The notes under the pieces were generated by a model. That model saw only the letters and a list, made by a program, of their open reading frames with translations, made no database searches and was not told the origin of the DNA. Of a stretch of 64,000 bases of DNA, positions 24,069 to 38,281 are shown piece by piece. Both the position numbers and the translations under genes were made by a program. Location of the stretch: NCBI RefSeq assembly GCF_949987515.2, contig NW_027192651.1, positions 3,100,001 to 3,164,000 on the forward strand, given 5' to 3'. Numbering within the stretch: the first letter of the stretch is position 1; every line of letters begins with the position of its first letter. The stretch comes from Delphinus delphis (lineage: Eukaryota; Chordata; Mammalia; Artiodactyla; Delphinidae).

Positions 24069-25647
24069 TTGGCCAAAAAGGGCATATGCGTTTTTTCCTG
24101 AATATATTCAGGAAAAAACGCATACGCCCTTTTTGGCCAACCAAGCAAGCTTGCAAAGGAAATCTGCACTACAATGAAGTCTCACTTCCCCCCAGTCAAA
24201 AGGGCCATCTGAAAAAAGTGTAAAATCCAGAAAGGCAGGACAGGCCATGGAGAACTGGGAGCCTTGTTATGCTGATGGGCGGGATGTAAATTGCCAACAA
24301 CCACTCGGGAGAAGTGTATGGTGTTTCCTGAAACATCTAAAAAACAAAGCAACAGAACCTAGGGCACTTCCACTTATGGTCCTATAGCTTAGGGAAATTA
24401 AAATCAAAAAGACACAGCCACCCCAAAGTTTGGAACGGCTCTGTTTACAAGAACCTCGTTTACAGTACAAGTTCAACATCGCAGAAAGTGAAAAATGGAT
24501 AAAGAACTTGTGGTACTTACGTACAATGCAGTATCACTCAGCAATGAAATCTATGTCATCAGGCCCGTAGCAGCATAATGACTGGATTCAGGTACGATGA
24601 TTCTAACTGAAATAAGTAACACAGAAAAAGAAACATCATAAGATATCACTAATACACGGAATGTAAACTTGGCTACACAGGAACTGAATTACAGAACAGA
24701 ACAGGGTCTCAAATTTAGAAAACCAACTTATGCTTGCTTAAGGGGAAAGGTGAGTTGGGGTGCTGCATAAAACCAGAGATTGAAATGAGCACAGATAAAG
24801 TTCCTGAAGCCAAATATGGAATAGACAAGAGCTACTCCTTGCTCAACGAAATGGACTCAAAACCCCATATTAAATGCCTAAGAATGTACCTGACTAGTAA
24901 GTATCTTAAAACCTATGGATTGCTATGCTTCCAAAAGAGAATAAAGCATGTGTACAGGGGCATAAACGCAGCAGTGATAGGATTGGAGAGGTTCGGTGAG
25001 CAAATGAAGACCCTTTGAAGTCATATTGCATGGTACCCATTCCACGGGTTTCAAATACCCAGGTTTAAGGTATTCTTCCTTCAGCTAAAACATGCATGTG
25101 GAACCTAGAGTATGATCAACCATGTGAACGGGAGACGTGTTCAAATATGTCTCAGTTTTCCTCCCCTGGTACTCGGGTGCAACATTCCAGACGCTTTACT
25201 AACACTCTGCCCACTTGGAGAGTCAGCGCCTTTAACCTCCTGTTTGGCCCAGTTTGCAATTTCTTGGAAGATGAACAGGAATAGCGAGAACCAATGAGAG
25301 ACTAGCTGGAGGTGTCTGGACGGGCAAATTTAACTCTCATTATCCACCAGGAAGAGGAAATAACCAAAGGCTCAGCGTGCCGTGCCGGAACCAGATTAGG
25401 GCCTGAAGCCATCCTGCGGTGTTGCGGCCAGGTCACAAGAAAGCGAGTTGAAGAAAGGAGCTCAGGGGCACTGTAATTCACAAACCTGCAGAGTTATAAA
25501 TGACAGCTATCGTCCAAAAATAGACTGAAGTAAGGCTGCCAAGAGGACTTGAAAGCGGGGCAGAATTGCAGGAAACCGATTTCAGGAGGTAGACTGGAAT
25601 TGCATTGAAAGCATAGGAAAAGAGGCAGAACGTCCACAATGATGCAC
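24069..25647 (+). repeat. Satellite monomer, 1,579 bp
   Basis: The palindrome has the gcatatg lesion. The older-looking variant block is present near 24,510-24,580. A local change at about 25,262-25,266 (ttcttggaag) lacks the usual gcggaag or gtggaag context. Confidence 0.92.
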
Positions 25648-27226
25648 TTGGCCAAAAAGGGCGTATGCGTTTTTTCCTGAATATATTCAAGAAAAAACGC
25701 ATACGCACTTTTTGGCCAACCAAGCAAGCTTGCAAAGGAAATCTGCACTAAAATGAAGTCTCACTTCCCCCCGGTCAAAAGGGCCATCTGAAAAAAGTGT
25801 AAAATCCAGAAAGGCAGGACAGGCCATGGAGAACTGGGAGCCTTGTTATGCTGATGGGCGGGATGTAAATTGCGAACAGACACTCGGGAGAAGTGTATGG
25901 TGTTTCCTGAAACATCTAAAAAACAAAGCAACAGAGCCTAGGGCACTTCCACTTATGGTCCTATAGCTTAGGGAAATTAAACTCAAAAAGACACAGCCAC
26001 CCCAAAATTTGGAACGGCTCTGTTTACAAGAACCTCGTTTACAGTACAAGTTCAACATCGCAGAAAGTGAAAAATGGATAAAGAAGTTGTGGTATTCACT
26101 TACAAAGCAATATCACTCAGCAATGAAATCTATGTCATCAGGCCCTTAGCAGCACAATGAGTGGATTCAGGTATGATGATTCTAACTGAAATAAGTCACA
26201 CAGAAAAAGAAACATCATAAGATATCAGTAATACACGGAATGGAAACTTGGCTACACAGGAACTGAATTACAGAACAGAACAGGGTCTCAAATTTAGAAA
26301 ACCAACTTATTCTTGCTTAAGGGGGAAGGTGAGTTGGGGTGCTGCATAAAACCAGAGATTGAAATGAGCACAGATAAAGTTCCTTAAGCCAAATATGGAA
26401 TAGACAAGAGCTACTCCTTGCTCAACGAAATGGACTCAACACCGCATATTAAACGCCTAAGAATGTACCTGACTAGTAAGTATCTTAAAACCTATGGATT
26501 GCTATGTCTCCGAAGGAAATCAAGCATGTGTACAGGGGCATAAACACAGCAGTGATAGGATTGGAGAGGTTCGGTGAGCAAATGAAGGCCCTTTGAAGTC
26601 ATATTGCATGGTACCCATTACACGGGTTTCAACTACCCAGGTTTAAGGTATTCTTCCTTCAGCTAAAACATGCATGTGGAACCTAGAGTATGATCAACCA
26701 TGTGATCGGGAGACTTGTTCAAATATGTCTCAGTTTTCGTACCCTGGTACTCGGGTGCAACATTCCAGACGCTTTACTAACACTCTCCCCACTTGGAGAG
26801 TCAGTCCCTTTAACCACCTGTTTGGCCCAGTTTGCAATTTCTCTGGAAGATGAACAGGAATAGCGAGAACCAATGAAAGACTAGCTGGAGGTGTCTGGAC
26901 GGGCAAATTTAACTCTCATTTCCCACCAGGAAGAGGAATTAACCAAAGGCTCAGCGTGCTATGCCGGAAGCACATTAGGGCCTGAAGACATCCTGCGGTG
27001 TTGCGGCCAGCTCACAAGAAAGCGAGTTGAAGAAAGGAGCTCAGGGGCACTGTAATTCACAAACCTGCAGTGTTATAAATGACAGCTATTGTCCGAAAAT
27101 AGACTGAAGTAAGGCTGCCAAGAGGACTTGAAAGCGGGGCAGAATTGCAGGAAACCGATTTCAGGAGGTAGACTGGAATTGCATTGAAAGCATAGGAAAA
27201 GAGGCAGAACGTCCACAATGATGCAC
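25648..27226 (+). repeat. Satellite monomer, 1,579 bp
   Basis: The right palindrome arm has two lesions (attcaagaa and gcacttttt), both repeated at 31,965. This is the first monomer of the 6,317-bp duplication. Confidence 0.92.
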
Positions 27227-28806
27227 TTGGCCAAAAAGGGCGTATGCGTTTTTTCCTGAATATATTCAGGAAAAAACGCATACGCCCTTTTTGGCCAACC
27301 AAGCAAGCTTGCAAAGGAAATCTGCACTACAATGAAGTCTCACTTCCCCCCGGTCAAAAGGGCCATCTGAAAAAAGTGTAAAATCCAGAAAGGCAGGACA
27401 GGCCATGGAGAACTGGGAGCCTTGTTATGCTGATGGGTGGGATGTAAATTACCAACAGACACTCAGGAGAAGTATATGGTGTTTCCTGAAACATCTAAAA
27501 AACAAAGCAACAGAGCCTAGGGCACTGCCACTTATGGTCCTATAGCTTAGGGAAATTAAAATCAAAAAGACACAGCCACCCCAAAGTTTGGGACGCCTCT
27601 GTTTACAAGAACCTCGTTTACAGTACAAGTTCAACATCGCAGAAATTGAAAAATGGATAAAGAAGTTGTGGTATTTACTTACAAAGCAATATCACTCAGC
27701 AATGAAATCTGTGTCATCAGGCCCTTAGCAGCACAATGAGTGGATTCAGGTATGATGATTCTAACTGAAATAAGTCACACAGAAAAAGAAACATCATAAG
27801 ATATCAGTAATACACGGAATGGAAACTTGGCTACACAGGAACTGAATTACAGAACAGAACAGGGTCTCAAATTTAGAAAACCAACTTATGCTTGCTTAAG
27901 GGGAAAGGTGAGTTGGGGTGCTGCATAAAACCAGAGATTGAAATGAGCACAGATAAAGTTCCTTAAGCCAAATATGGAATAGACAAGAGCTACTCCTTGC
28001 TCAACGAAATGGACTCAACACCGCATATTAAACGCCTAAGAATGTACCTGACTAGTAAGTATCTTAAAACCTATGGATTGCTATGTCTCCGAAAGAGAAT
28101 CAAGCATGTGTACAGGGGCATAAACGCAGCAGTGATAGGATTGGAGAGGTTCGGTGAGCAAATGAAGACCCTTTGAAGTCATATTGCATGGTACCCATTC
28201 CACGGGTTTCAAATACACAGGTTTAAGGTATTCTTCCTTCAGCTAAAAGATGCATGTGGAACCTAGTGTATGATCAACCATGTGATCGGGAGACGTGTTC
28301 AAATATGTCTCAGTTTTCATACCCTGGTACTCGGGTGCAACATTCCAGACGCTTTACTAACACTCTCCCGACTTGGAGAGTCAGTCCCTTTAACCCCCTG
28401 TTTGGCCCAGTTTGCAATTTCTGCGGAAGATGAACAGGAATAGCGAGAACCAATGAGAGACTAGCTGGAGGTGTCTGGACGGGCAAATTTAACTCTCATT
28501 TCCCACCAGGAAGAGGAAATAACCAAAGGCTCAGCGTGCCGTGCCGGAACCAGATTAGGGCCTGAAGCCATCCTGCGGTGTTGCGGCCAGCTCACAAGAA
28601 AGTAAGTTGAAGAAAGGAGCTCAGGGGCACTGTAATTCACAAACCTGCAGAGTTATAAATGACAGCTATCGTCCAAAAATAGACTGAAGTAAGGCTGCCA
28701 AGAGGACTTGAAAGCGGGGCAGAATTGCAGGAAACCAATTTCAGGAGGTAGACTGGAATTGCATTGAAAGCATAGGAAAAGAGGCAGAACGTCCACAATG
28801 ATGCAC
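27227..28806 (+). repeat. Satellite monomer, 1,580 bp
   Basis: The palindrome is perfect. Upstream markers tattgtccgaaaat and gcagtgttataaatg pair it with the 33,544 monomer. Confidence 0.92.
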
Positions 28807-30386
28807 TTGGCCAAAAAGGGCGTATGCGTTTTTTCCTGAATATATTCAGGAAAAAACGCATACGCCCTTTTTGGCCAACCAAGCAAGCTTGCAAAGGAAA
28901 TCTGCACTACAATGAAGTCTCACTTCCCCCCAGTCAAAAGGGCCATCTGAAAAAAGTGTAAAATCCAGAAAGGCAGGACAGGCCATGGAGAACTGGGAGC
29001 CTTGTTATGCTGATGGGCGGGATGTAAATTGCCAACAACCACTCGGGAGAAGTGTATGGTGTTTCCTGAAACATCTAAAAAACAAAGCAACAGAACCTAG
29101 GGCACTTCCACTTATGGTCCTATAGCTTAGGGAAATTAAAATCAAAAAGACACAGCCACCCCAAAGTTTGGAACGGCTCTGTTTACAAGAACCTCGTTTA
29201 CAGTACAAGTTCAACATCGCAGAAAGTGAAAAATGGATAAAGAACTTGTGGTACTTACGTACAATGCAGTATCACTCAGCAATGAAATCTATGTCATCAG
29301 GCCCGTAGCAGCATAATGAGTGGATTCAGGTACGATGATTCTAACTGAAATAAGTCACACAGAAAAAGAAACATCATAAGATATCACTAATACACGGAAT
29401 GTAAACTTGGCTACACAGGAACTGAATTACAGAACAGAACAGGGTCTCAAATTTAGAAAACCAACTTATGCTTGCTTAAGGGGAAAGGTGAGTTGGGGTG
29501 CTGCATAAAACCAGAGATTGAAATGAGCACAGATAAAGTTCCTTAAGCCAAATATGGAATAGACAAGAGCTACTCCTTGCTCAACGAAATGGACTCAACA
29601 CCCCATATTAAATGCCTAAGAATGTACCTGACTAGTAAGTATCTTAAAACCTATGGATTGCTATGCCTCCAAAAGAGAATAAAGCATGTGTACAGGGGCA
29701 TAAACGCAGCAGTGATAGGATTGGAGAGGTTCAGTGAGCGAATGAAGACCCTTTGAAGACATATTGCATGGTACCCATTACACGGGTCTCAACTCTCCAG
29801 GTTTAAGGTATTCTTCCTTCAGCTAAAACATGCATGTGGAACCCAGAGTATGATCAACCATGTGAACGGGAGACGTTTTCAAATATATCTCAGTTTTCCT
29901 CCCCTGGTACTCGGGTGCAACATTCCAGACGCTTTACTAACACTCTCCCCACTTGGAGAGTCAGTCCCTTTAACCACCTGTTTGGCCCAGTTTGCAATTT
30001 CTGTGGAAGATGAACAGGAATAGCGAGAACCAATGAAAGACTAGCTGGAGGTGTCTGGATGGGCAAATTTAACTCTCATTTCCCACCAGGAAGAGGAATT
30101 AACCAAAGGCTCAGCGTGCCATGCCGGAACCACATTAGGGCCTGAAGACATCCTGCGGTGTTGCGGCCAGCTCACAAGAAAGCGAGTTGAAGAAAGGAGC
30201 TCAGGGGCACTGTAATTCACAAACCTGCAGAGTTATAAATGACAGCTATTGTCCGAAAATAGACTGAAGTAAGGCTGCCAAGAGGACTTGAAAGCGGGGC
30301 AGAATTGCAGGAAACCGATTTCAGGAGGTAGACTGGAATTGCATTGAAAGCATAGGAAAAGAGGCAGAACGTCCACAATGATGCAC
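28807..30386 (+). repeat. Satellite monomer, 1,580 bp
   Basis: The palindrome is perfect. Markers aaccaatttcagg just upstream and the older-looking variant block near 29,250 pair it with the 35,124 monomer. Confidence 0.92.
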
Positions 30387-31964
30387 TTGGCCAAAAAGGG
30401 CGTATGCGTTTTTTCCTGAATATATTCAGGAAAAAACGCATACGCCCTTTTTGGCCAACCAAGCAAGCTTGCAAAGGAAATCTGCACTACAATGAAGTCT
30501 CACTTCCCCCCGGTCAAAAGGGCCATCTGAAAAAAGTGTAAAATCCAGAAAGGCAGGACAGGCCATGGAGAACTGGGAGCCTTGTTATGCTGATGGGCGG
30601 GATGTAAATTGCCAACAACCACTCGGGAGAAGTGTATGGTGTTTCCTGAAACATCTAAAAAACAAAGCAACAGAGCCTAGGGCACTGCCACTTATTGTCC
30701 TATAGCTTAGGGAAATTAAAATCAAAAAGACACAGCCACCCCAAAGTTTGGGACGCCTCTGTTTACAAGAACCTCGTTTACAGTACAAGTTCAACATCGC
30801 AGAAATTGAAAAATGGATAAAGAAGTTGTGGTATTTACTTACAAAGCAATATCACTCAGCAATGAAATCTGTGCCATCAGGCCCTTAGCAGCACAATGAG
30901 TGGATTCAGGTACGATGATTCTAACTGAAATAAGTCACACAGAAAAAGAAACATCATAAGATATCAGTAATACACGGAATGTAAACTTGGCTACACAGGA
31001 ACTGAATTACAGAACAGAACAGGGTCTCAAATTTAGAAAACCAACTTATGCTTGCTTAAGGGGAAAGGTGAGTTGGGGTGCTGCATAAAACCAGAGATTG
31101 AAATGAGCACAGATAAAGTTCCTGAAGCCAAATATGGAATAGACAAGAGCTACTCCTTGCTCAACGAAATGGACTCAACACCGCATATTAAACGCCTAAG
31201 AATGTACCTGACTAGTAAGTATCTTAAAACCTATGGATTGCTATGTCTCCGAAAGAGAATCAAGCATGTGTACAGGGGCATAAACGCAGCAGTGATAGGA
31301 TTGGAGAGGTTCGGTGAGCAAATGAAGACCCTTTGAAGTCATATTGCATGGTACCCATTCAACGGGTTTCAAATACCCAGGTTTTAGGTATTCTTCCTTC
31401 AGCTAAAACATGCATGTGGAACCCAAGTATGATCAACCATGTGAATGGGAGACGTGTTCAAATATGTCTCAGTTTTCCTCCCCTGGTACTCGGGTGCAAC
31501 ATTCCAGACGCTTTACTAACACTCTCCCCACTTGGAAAGTCAGCGCCTTTAACCTCCTGTTTGGCCCAGTTTGCAATTTATGCGGAAGATGAACAGGAAT
31601 AGCGAGAACCAATGAGAGGCTAGCTGGAGGTGTCTGGACGGGCAAATTTAACTCTCATTTCCCACCAGGAAGAGGAAATAACCAAAGGCTCAGTGTGCCG
31701 TGCCGGACCAGATTAGGGCCTGAAGCCATCCTGCAGTGTTGCGGCCAGCTCAAAAGAAAGCGAGTTGAAGAAAGGAGCTCAGGGGCACTGTAATTCACAA
31801 ACCTGCAGAGTTATAAATGACAGCTATCGTCCAAAAATAGACTGAAGTAAGGCTGCCAAGAGGACTTGAAAGCGGGGCAGAATTGCAGGAAACCGATTTC
31901 AGGAGGTAGACTGGAATTGCATTGAAAGCATAGGAAAAGAGGCAGAACGTCCACAATGATGCAC
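30387..31964 (+). repeat. Satellite monomer, 1,578 bp, with a conversion-like patch
   Basis: The palindrome is perfect. It pairs with the 36,704 monomer but differs in a short cluster near 30,610-30,630 (gccaacaaccactcggg here, accaacagacactcagg there). A one-base deletion near 31,708 (gccggaccag) is shared with 38,020. Confidence 0.92.
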
Positions 31965-33543
31965 TTGGCCAAAAAGGGCGTATGCGTTTTTTCCTGAATA
32001 TATTCAAGAAAAAACGCATACGCACTTTTTGGCCAACCAAGCAAGCTTGCAAAGGAAATCTGCACTACAATGAAGTCTCACTTCCCCCCGGTCAAAAGGG
32101 CCATCTGAAAAAAGTGTAAAATCCAGAAAGGCAGGACAGGCCATGGAGAACTGGGAGCCTTGTTATGCTGATGGGCGGGATGTAAATTGCGAACAGACAC
32201 TCGGGAGAAGTGTATGGTGTTTCCTGAAACATCTAAAAAACAAAGCAACAGAGCCTAGGGCACTTCCACTTATGGTCCTATAGCTTAGGGAAATTAAACT
32301 CAAAAAGACACAGCCACCCCAAAATTTGGAACGGCTCTGTTTACAAGAACCTCGTTTACAGTACAAGTTCAACATCGCAGAAAGTGAAAAATGGATAAAG
32401 AAGTTGTGGTATTCACTTACAAAGCAATATCACTCAGCAATGAAATCTATGTCATCAGGCCCTTAGCAGCACAATGAGTGGATTCAGGTATTATGATTCT
32501 AACTGAAATAAGTCACACAGAAAAAGAAACATCATAAGATATCAGTAATACACGGAATGGAAACTTGGCTACACAGGAACTGAATTACAGAACAGAACAG
32601 GGTCTCAAATTTAGAAAACCAACTTATTCTTGCTTAAGGGTAAAGGTGAGTTGGGGTGCTGCATAAAACCAGAGATTGAAATGAGCACAGATAAAGTTCC
32701 TTAAGCCAAATATGGAATAGACAAGAGCTACTCCTTGCTCAACGAAATGGACTCAACACCGCATATTAAACGCCTAAGAATGTACCTGACTAGTAAGTAT
32801 CTTAAAACCTATGGATTGCTATGTCTCCGAAGGAAATCAAGCATGTGTACAGGGGCATAAACACAGCAGTGATAGGATTGGAGAGGTTCGGTGAGCAAAT
32901 GAAGGCCCTTTGAAGTCATATTGCATGGTACCCATTACACGGGTTTCAACTACCCAGGTTTAAGGTATTCTTCCTTCAGCTAAAACATGCATGTGGAACC
33001 TAGAGTATGATCAACCATGTGATCGGGAGACTTGTTCAAATATGTCTCAGTTTTCGTACCCTGGTACTCGGGTGCAACATTCCAGACGCTTTACTAACAC
33101 TCTCCCCACTTGGAGAGTCAGTCCCTTTAACCACCTGTTTGGCCCAGTTTGCAATTTCTCTGGAAGATGAACAGGAATAGCGAGAACCAATGAAAGACTA
33201 GCTGGAGGTGTCTGGACGGGCAAATTTAACTCTCATTTCCCACCAGGAAGAGGAATTAACCAAAGGCTCAGCGTGCTATGCCGGAAGCACATTAGGGCCT
33301 GAAGACATCCTGCGGTGTTGCGGCCAGCTCACAAGAAAGCGAGTTGAAGAAAGGAGCTCAGGGGCACTGTAATTCACAAACCTGCAGTGTTATAAATGAC
33401 AGCTATTGTCCGAAAATAGACTGAAGTAAGGCTGCCAAGAGGACTTGAAAGCGGGGCAGAATTGCAGGAAACCGATTTCAGGAGGTAGACTGGAATTGCA
33501 TTGAAAGCATAGGAAAAGAGGCAGAACGTCCACAATGATGCAC
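31965..33543 (+). repeat. Satellite monomer, 1,579 bp
   Basis: It has the same two right-arm palindrome lesions as 25,648. This is the first monomer of the second 6,317-bp copy. Confidence 0.92.
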
Positions 33544-35123
33544 TTGGCCAAAAAGGGCATATGCGTTTTTTCCTGAATATATTCAGGAAAAAACGCATAC
33601 GCCCTTTTTGGCCAACCAAGCAAGCTTGCAAAGGAAATCTGCACTACAATGAAGTCTCACTTCCCCCCGGTCAAAAGGGCCATCTGAAAAAAGTGTAAAA
33701 TCCAGAAAGGCAGGACAGGCCATGGAGAACTGGGAGCCTTGTTATGCTGATGGGCGGGATGTAAATTACCAACAGACACTCAGGAGAAGTATATGGTGTT
33801 TCCTGAAACATCTAAAAAACAAAGCAACAGAGCCTAGGGCACTGCCACTTATGGTCCTATAGCTTAGGGAAATTAAAATCAAAAAGACACAGCCACCCCA
33901 AAGTTTGGGACGCCTCTGTTTACAAGAACCTCGTTTACAGTACAAGTTCAACATCGCAGAAATTGAAAAATGGATAAAGAAGTTGTGGTATTTACTTACA
34001 AAGCAATATCACTCAGCAATGAAATCTGTGTCATCAGGCCCTTAGCAGCACAATGAGTGGATTCAGGTATGATGATTCTAACTGAAATAAGTCACACAGA
34101 AAAAGAAACATCATAAGATATCAGTAATACACGGAATGGAAACTTGGCTACACAGGAACTGAATTACAGAACAGAACAGGGTCTCAAATTTAGAAAACCA
34201 ACTTATGCTTGCTTAAGGGGAAAGGTGAGTTGGGGTGCTGCATAAAACCAGAGATTGAAATGAGCACAGATAAAGTTCCTTAAGCCAAATATGGAATAGA
34301 CAAGAGCTACTCCTTGCTCAACGAAATGGACTCAACACCGCATATTAAACGCCTAAGAATGTACCTGACTAGTAAGTATCTTAAAACCTATGGATTGCTA
34401 TGTCTCCGAAAGAGAATCAAGCATGTGTACAGGGGCATAAACGCAGCAGTGATAGGATTGGAGAGGTTCGGTGAGCAAATGAAGACCCTTTGAAGTCATA
34501 TTGCATGGTACCCATTCCACGGGTTTCAAATACACAGGTTTAAGGTATTCTTCCTTCAGCTAAAAGATGCATGTGGAACCTAGTGTATGATCAACCATGT
34601 GATCGGGAGACGTGTTCAAATATGTCTCAGTTTTCATACCCTGGTACTCGGGTGCAACATTCCAGACGCTTTACTAACACTCTCCCGACTTGGAGAGTCA
34701 GTCCCTTTAACCCCCTGTTTGGCCCAGTTTGCAATTTCTGCGGAAGATGAACAGGAATAGCGAGAACCAATGAGAGACTAGCTGGAGGTGTCTGGACGGG
34801 CAAATTTAACTCTCATTTCCCACCAGGAAGAGGAAATAACCAAAGGCTCAGCGTGCCGTGCCGGAACCAGATTAGGGCCTGAAGCCATCCTGCGGTGTTG
34901 CGGCCAGCTCACAAGAAAGTAAGTTGAAGAAAGGAGCTCAGGGGCACTGTAATTCACAAACCTGCAGAGTTATAAATGACAGCTATCGTCCAAAAATAGA
35001 CTGAAGTAAGGCTGCCAAGAGGACTTGAAAGCGGGGCAGAATTGCAGGAAACCAATTTCAGGAGGTAGACTGGAATTGCATTGAAAGCATAGGAAAAGAG
35101 GCAGAACGTCCACAATGATGCAC
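33544..35123 (+). repeat. Satellite monomer, 1,580 bp
   Basis: This is the partner of 27,227, but its palindrome carries the gcatatg lesion, which arose or was converted in after duplication. Confidence 0.92.
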
Positions 35124-36703
35124 TTGGCCAAAAAGGGCGTATGCGTTTTTTCCTGAATATATTCAGGAAAAAACGCATACGCCCTTTTTGGCCAACCAAG
35201 CAAGCTTGCAAAGGAAATCTGCACTACAATGAAGTCTCACTTCCCCCCAGTCAAAAGGGCCATCTGAAAAAAGTGTAAAATCCAGAAAGGCAGGACAGGC
35301 CATGGAGAACTGGGAGCCTTGTTATGCTGATGGGCGGGATGTAAATTGCCAACAACCACTCGGGAGAAGTGTATGGTGTTTCCTGAAACATCTAAAAAAC
35401 AAAGCAACAGAACCTAGGGCACTTCCACTTATGGTCCTATAGCTTAGGGAAATTAAAATCAAAAAGACACAGCCACCCCAAAGTTTGGAACGGCTCTGTT
35501 TACAAGAACCTCGTTTACAGTACAAGTTCAACATCGCAGAAAGTGAAAAATGGATAAAGAACTTGTGGTACTTACGTACAATGCAGTATCACTCAGCAAT
35601 GAAATCTATGTCATCAGGCCCGTAGCAGCATAATGAGTGGATTCAGGTACGATGATTCTAACTGAAATAAGTCACACAGAAAAAGAAACATCATAAGATA
35701 TCACTAATACACGGAATGTAAACTTGGCTACACAGGAACTGAATTACAGAACAGAACAGGGTCTCAAATTTAGAAAACCAACTTATGCTTGCTTAAGGGG
35801 AAAGGTGAGTTGGGGTGCTGCATAAAACCAGAGATTGAAATGAGCACAGATAAAGTTCCTTAAGCCAAATATGGAATAGACAAGAGCTACTCCTTGCTCA
35901 ACGAAATGGACTCAACACCCCATATTAAATGCCTAAGAATGTACCTGACTAGTAAGTATCTTAAAACCTATGGATTGCTATGCCTCCAAAAGAGAATAAA
36001 GCATGTGTACAGGGGCATAAACGCAGCAGTGATAGGATTGGAGAGGTTCAGTGAGCGAATGAAGACCCTTTGAAGACATATTGCATGGTACCCATTACAC
36101 GGGTCTCAACTCTCCAGGTTTAAGGTATTCTTCCTTCAGCTAAAACATGCATGTGGAACCCAGAGTATGATCAACCATGTGAACGGGAGACGTTTTCAAA
36201 TATATCTCAGTTTTCCTCCCCTGGTACTCGGGTGCAACATTCCAGACGCTTTACTAACACTCTCCCCACTTGGAGAGTCAGTCCCTTTAACCACCTGTTT
36301 GGCCCAGTTTGCAATTTCTGTGGAAGATGAACAGGAATAGCGAGAACCAATGAAAGACTAGCTGGAGGTGTCTGGATGGGCAAATTTAACTCTCATTTCC
36401 CACCAGGAAGAGGAATTAACCAAAGGCTCAGCGTGCCATGCCGGAACCACATTAGGGCCTGAAGACATCCTGCGGTGTTGCGGCCAGCTCACAAGAAAGC
36501 GAGTTGAAGAAAGGAGCTCAGGGGCACTGTAATTCACAAACCTGCAGAGTTATAAATGACAGCTATTGTCCGAAAATAGACTGAAGTAAGGCTGCCAAGA
36601 GGACTTGAAAGCGGGGCAGAATTGCAGGAAACCGATTTCAGGAGGTAGACTGGAATTGCATTGAAAGCATAGGAAAAGAGGCAGAACGTCCACAATGATG
36701 CAC
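35124..36703 (+). repeat. Satellite monomer, 1,580 bp
   Basis: The palindrome is perfect. It is the partner of 28,807, including the older-looking variant block near 35,565-35,640 and the cgttttcaaatatatc marker near 36,190. Confidence 0.92.
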
Positions 36704-38281
36704 TTGGCCAAAAAGGGCGTATGCGTTTTTTCCTGAATATATTCAGGAAAAAACGCATACGCCCTTTTTGGCCAACCAAGCAAGCTTGCAAAGGAAATCT
36801 GCACTACAATGAAGTCTCACTTCCCCCCGGTCAAAAGGGCCATCTGAAAAAAGTGTAAAATCCAGAAAGGCAGGACAGGCCATGGAGAACTGGGAGCCTT
36901 GTTATGCTGATGGGCGGGATGTAAATTACCAACAGACACTCAGGAGAAGTGTATGGTGTTTCCTGAAACATCTAAAAAACAAAGCAACAGAGCCTAGGGC
37001 ACTGCCACTTATGGTCCTATAGCTTAGGGAAATTAAAATCAAAAAGACACAGCCACCCCAAAGTTTGGGACGCCTCTGTTTACAAGAACCTCGTTTACAG
37101 TACAAGTTCAACATCGCAGAAATTGAAAAATGGATAAAGAAGTTGTGGTATTTACTTACAAAGCAATATCACTCAGCAATGAAATCTGTGTCATCAGGCC
37201 CTTAGCAGCACAATGAGTGGATTCAGGTATGATGATTCTAACTGAAATAAGTCACACAGAAAAAGAAACATCATAAGATATCAGTAATACACGGAATGTA
37301 AACTTGGCTACACAGGAACTGAATTACAGAACAGAACAGGGTCTCAAATTTAGAAAACCAACTTATGCTTGCTTAAGGGGAAAGGTGAGTTGGGGTGCTG
37401 CATAAAACCAGAGATTGAAATGAGCACAGATAAAGTTCCTTAAGCCAAATATGGAATAAACAAGAGCTACTCCTTGCTCAACGAAATGGACTCAACACCG
37501 CATATTAAACGCCTAAGAATGTACCTGACTAGTAAGTATCTTAAAACCTATGGATTGCTATGTCTCCGAAAGAGAATCAAGCATGTGTACAGGGGCATAA
37601 ACGCAGCAGTGATAGGATTGGAGAGGTTCGGTGAGCAAATGAAGACCCTTTGAAGTCATATTGCATGGTACCCATTCCACGGGTTTCAAATACCCAGGTT
37701 TTAGGTATTCTTCCTTCAGCTAAAACATGCATGTGGAACCCAAGTATGATCAACCATGTGAATGGGAGACGTGTTCAAATATGTCTCAGTTTTCCTCCCC
37801 TGGTACTCGGGTGCAACATTCCAGACGCTTTACTAACACTCTCCCCACTTGGAAAGTCAGCGCCTTTAACCTCCTGTTTGGCCCAGTTTGCAATTTATGC
37901 GGAAGATGAACAGGAATAGCGAGAACCAATGAGAGGCTAGCTGGAGGTGTCTGGACGGGCAAATTTAACTCTCATTTCCCACCAGGAAGAGGAAATAACC
38001 AAAGGCTCAGTGTGCCGTGCCGGACCAGATTAGGGCCTGAAGCCATCCTGCAGTGTTGCGGCCAGCTCAAAAGAAAGCGAGTTGAAGAAAGGAGCTCAGG
38101 GGCACTGTAATTCACAAACCTGCAGAGTTATAAATGACAGCTATCGTCCAAAAATAGACTGAAGTAAGGCTGCCAAGAGGACTTGAAAGCGGGGCAGAAT
38201 TGCAGGAAACCGATTTCAGGAGGTAGACTGGAATTGCATTGAAAGCATAGGAAAAGAGGCAGAACGTCCACAATGATGCAC
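36704..38281 (+). repeat. Satellite monomer, 1,578 bp
   Basis: The palindrome is perfect. It is the partner of 30,387 and closes the second 6,317-bp copy. Confidence 0.92.

Larger units (their letters stand above)
25437..31753 (+). repeat. 4-monomer tandem duplication, copy 1 (6,317 bp)
   Basis: Four distinguishable monomers (palindromes at 25,648, 27,227, 28,807, 30,387) recur in the same order 6,317 bp downstream. The last mismatch before identity starts is at 25,436/31,753. Confidence 0.9.
31754..38070 (+). repeat. 4-monomer tandem duplication, copy 2 (6,317 bp)
   Basis: Palindromes at 31,965, 33,544, 35,124 and 36,704 match copy 1 marker for marker. The end of copy 2 matches the end of copy 1 past 38,070, so the junction is only localised to 31,754-32,007. 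Differences from copy 1 are about ten scattered bases plus a clustered patch near 30,610/36,927. Confidence 0.9.
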
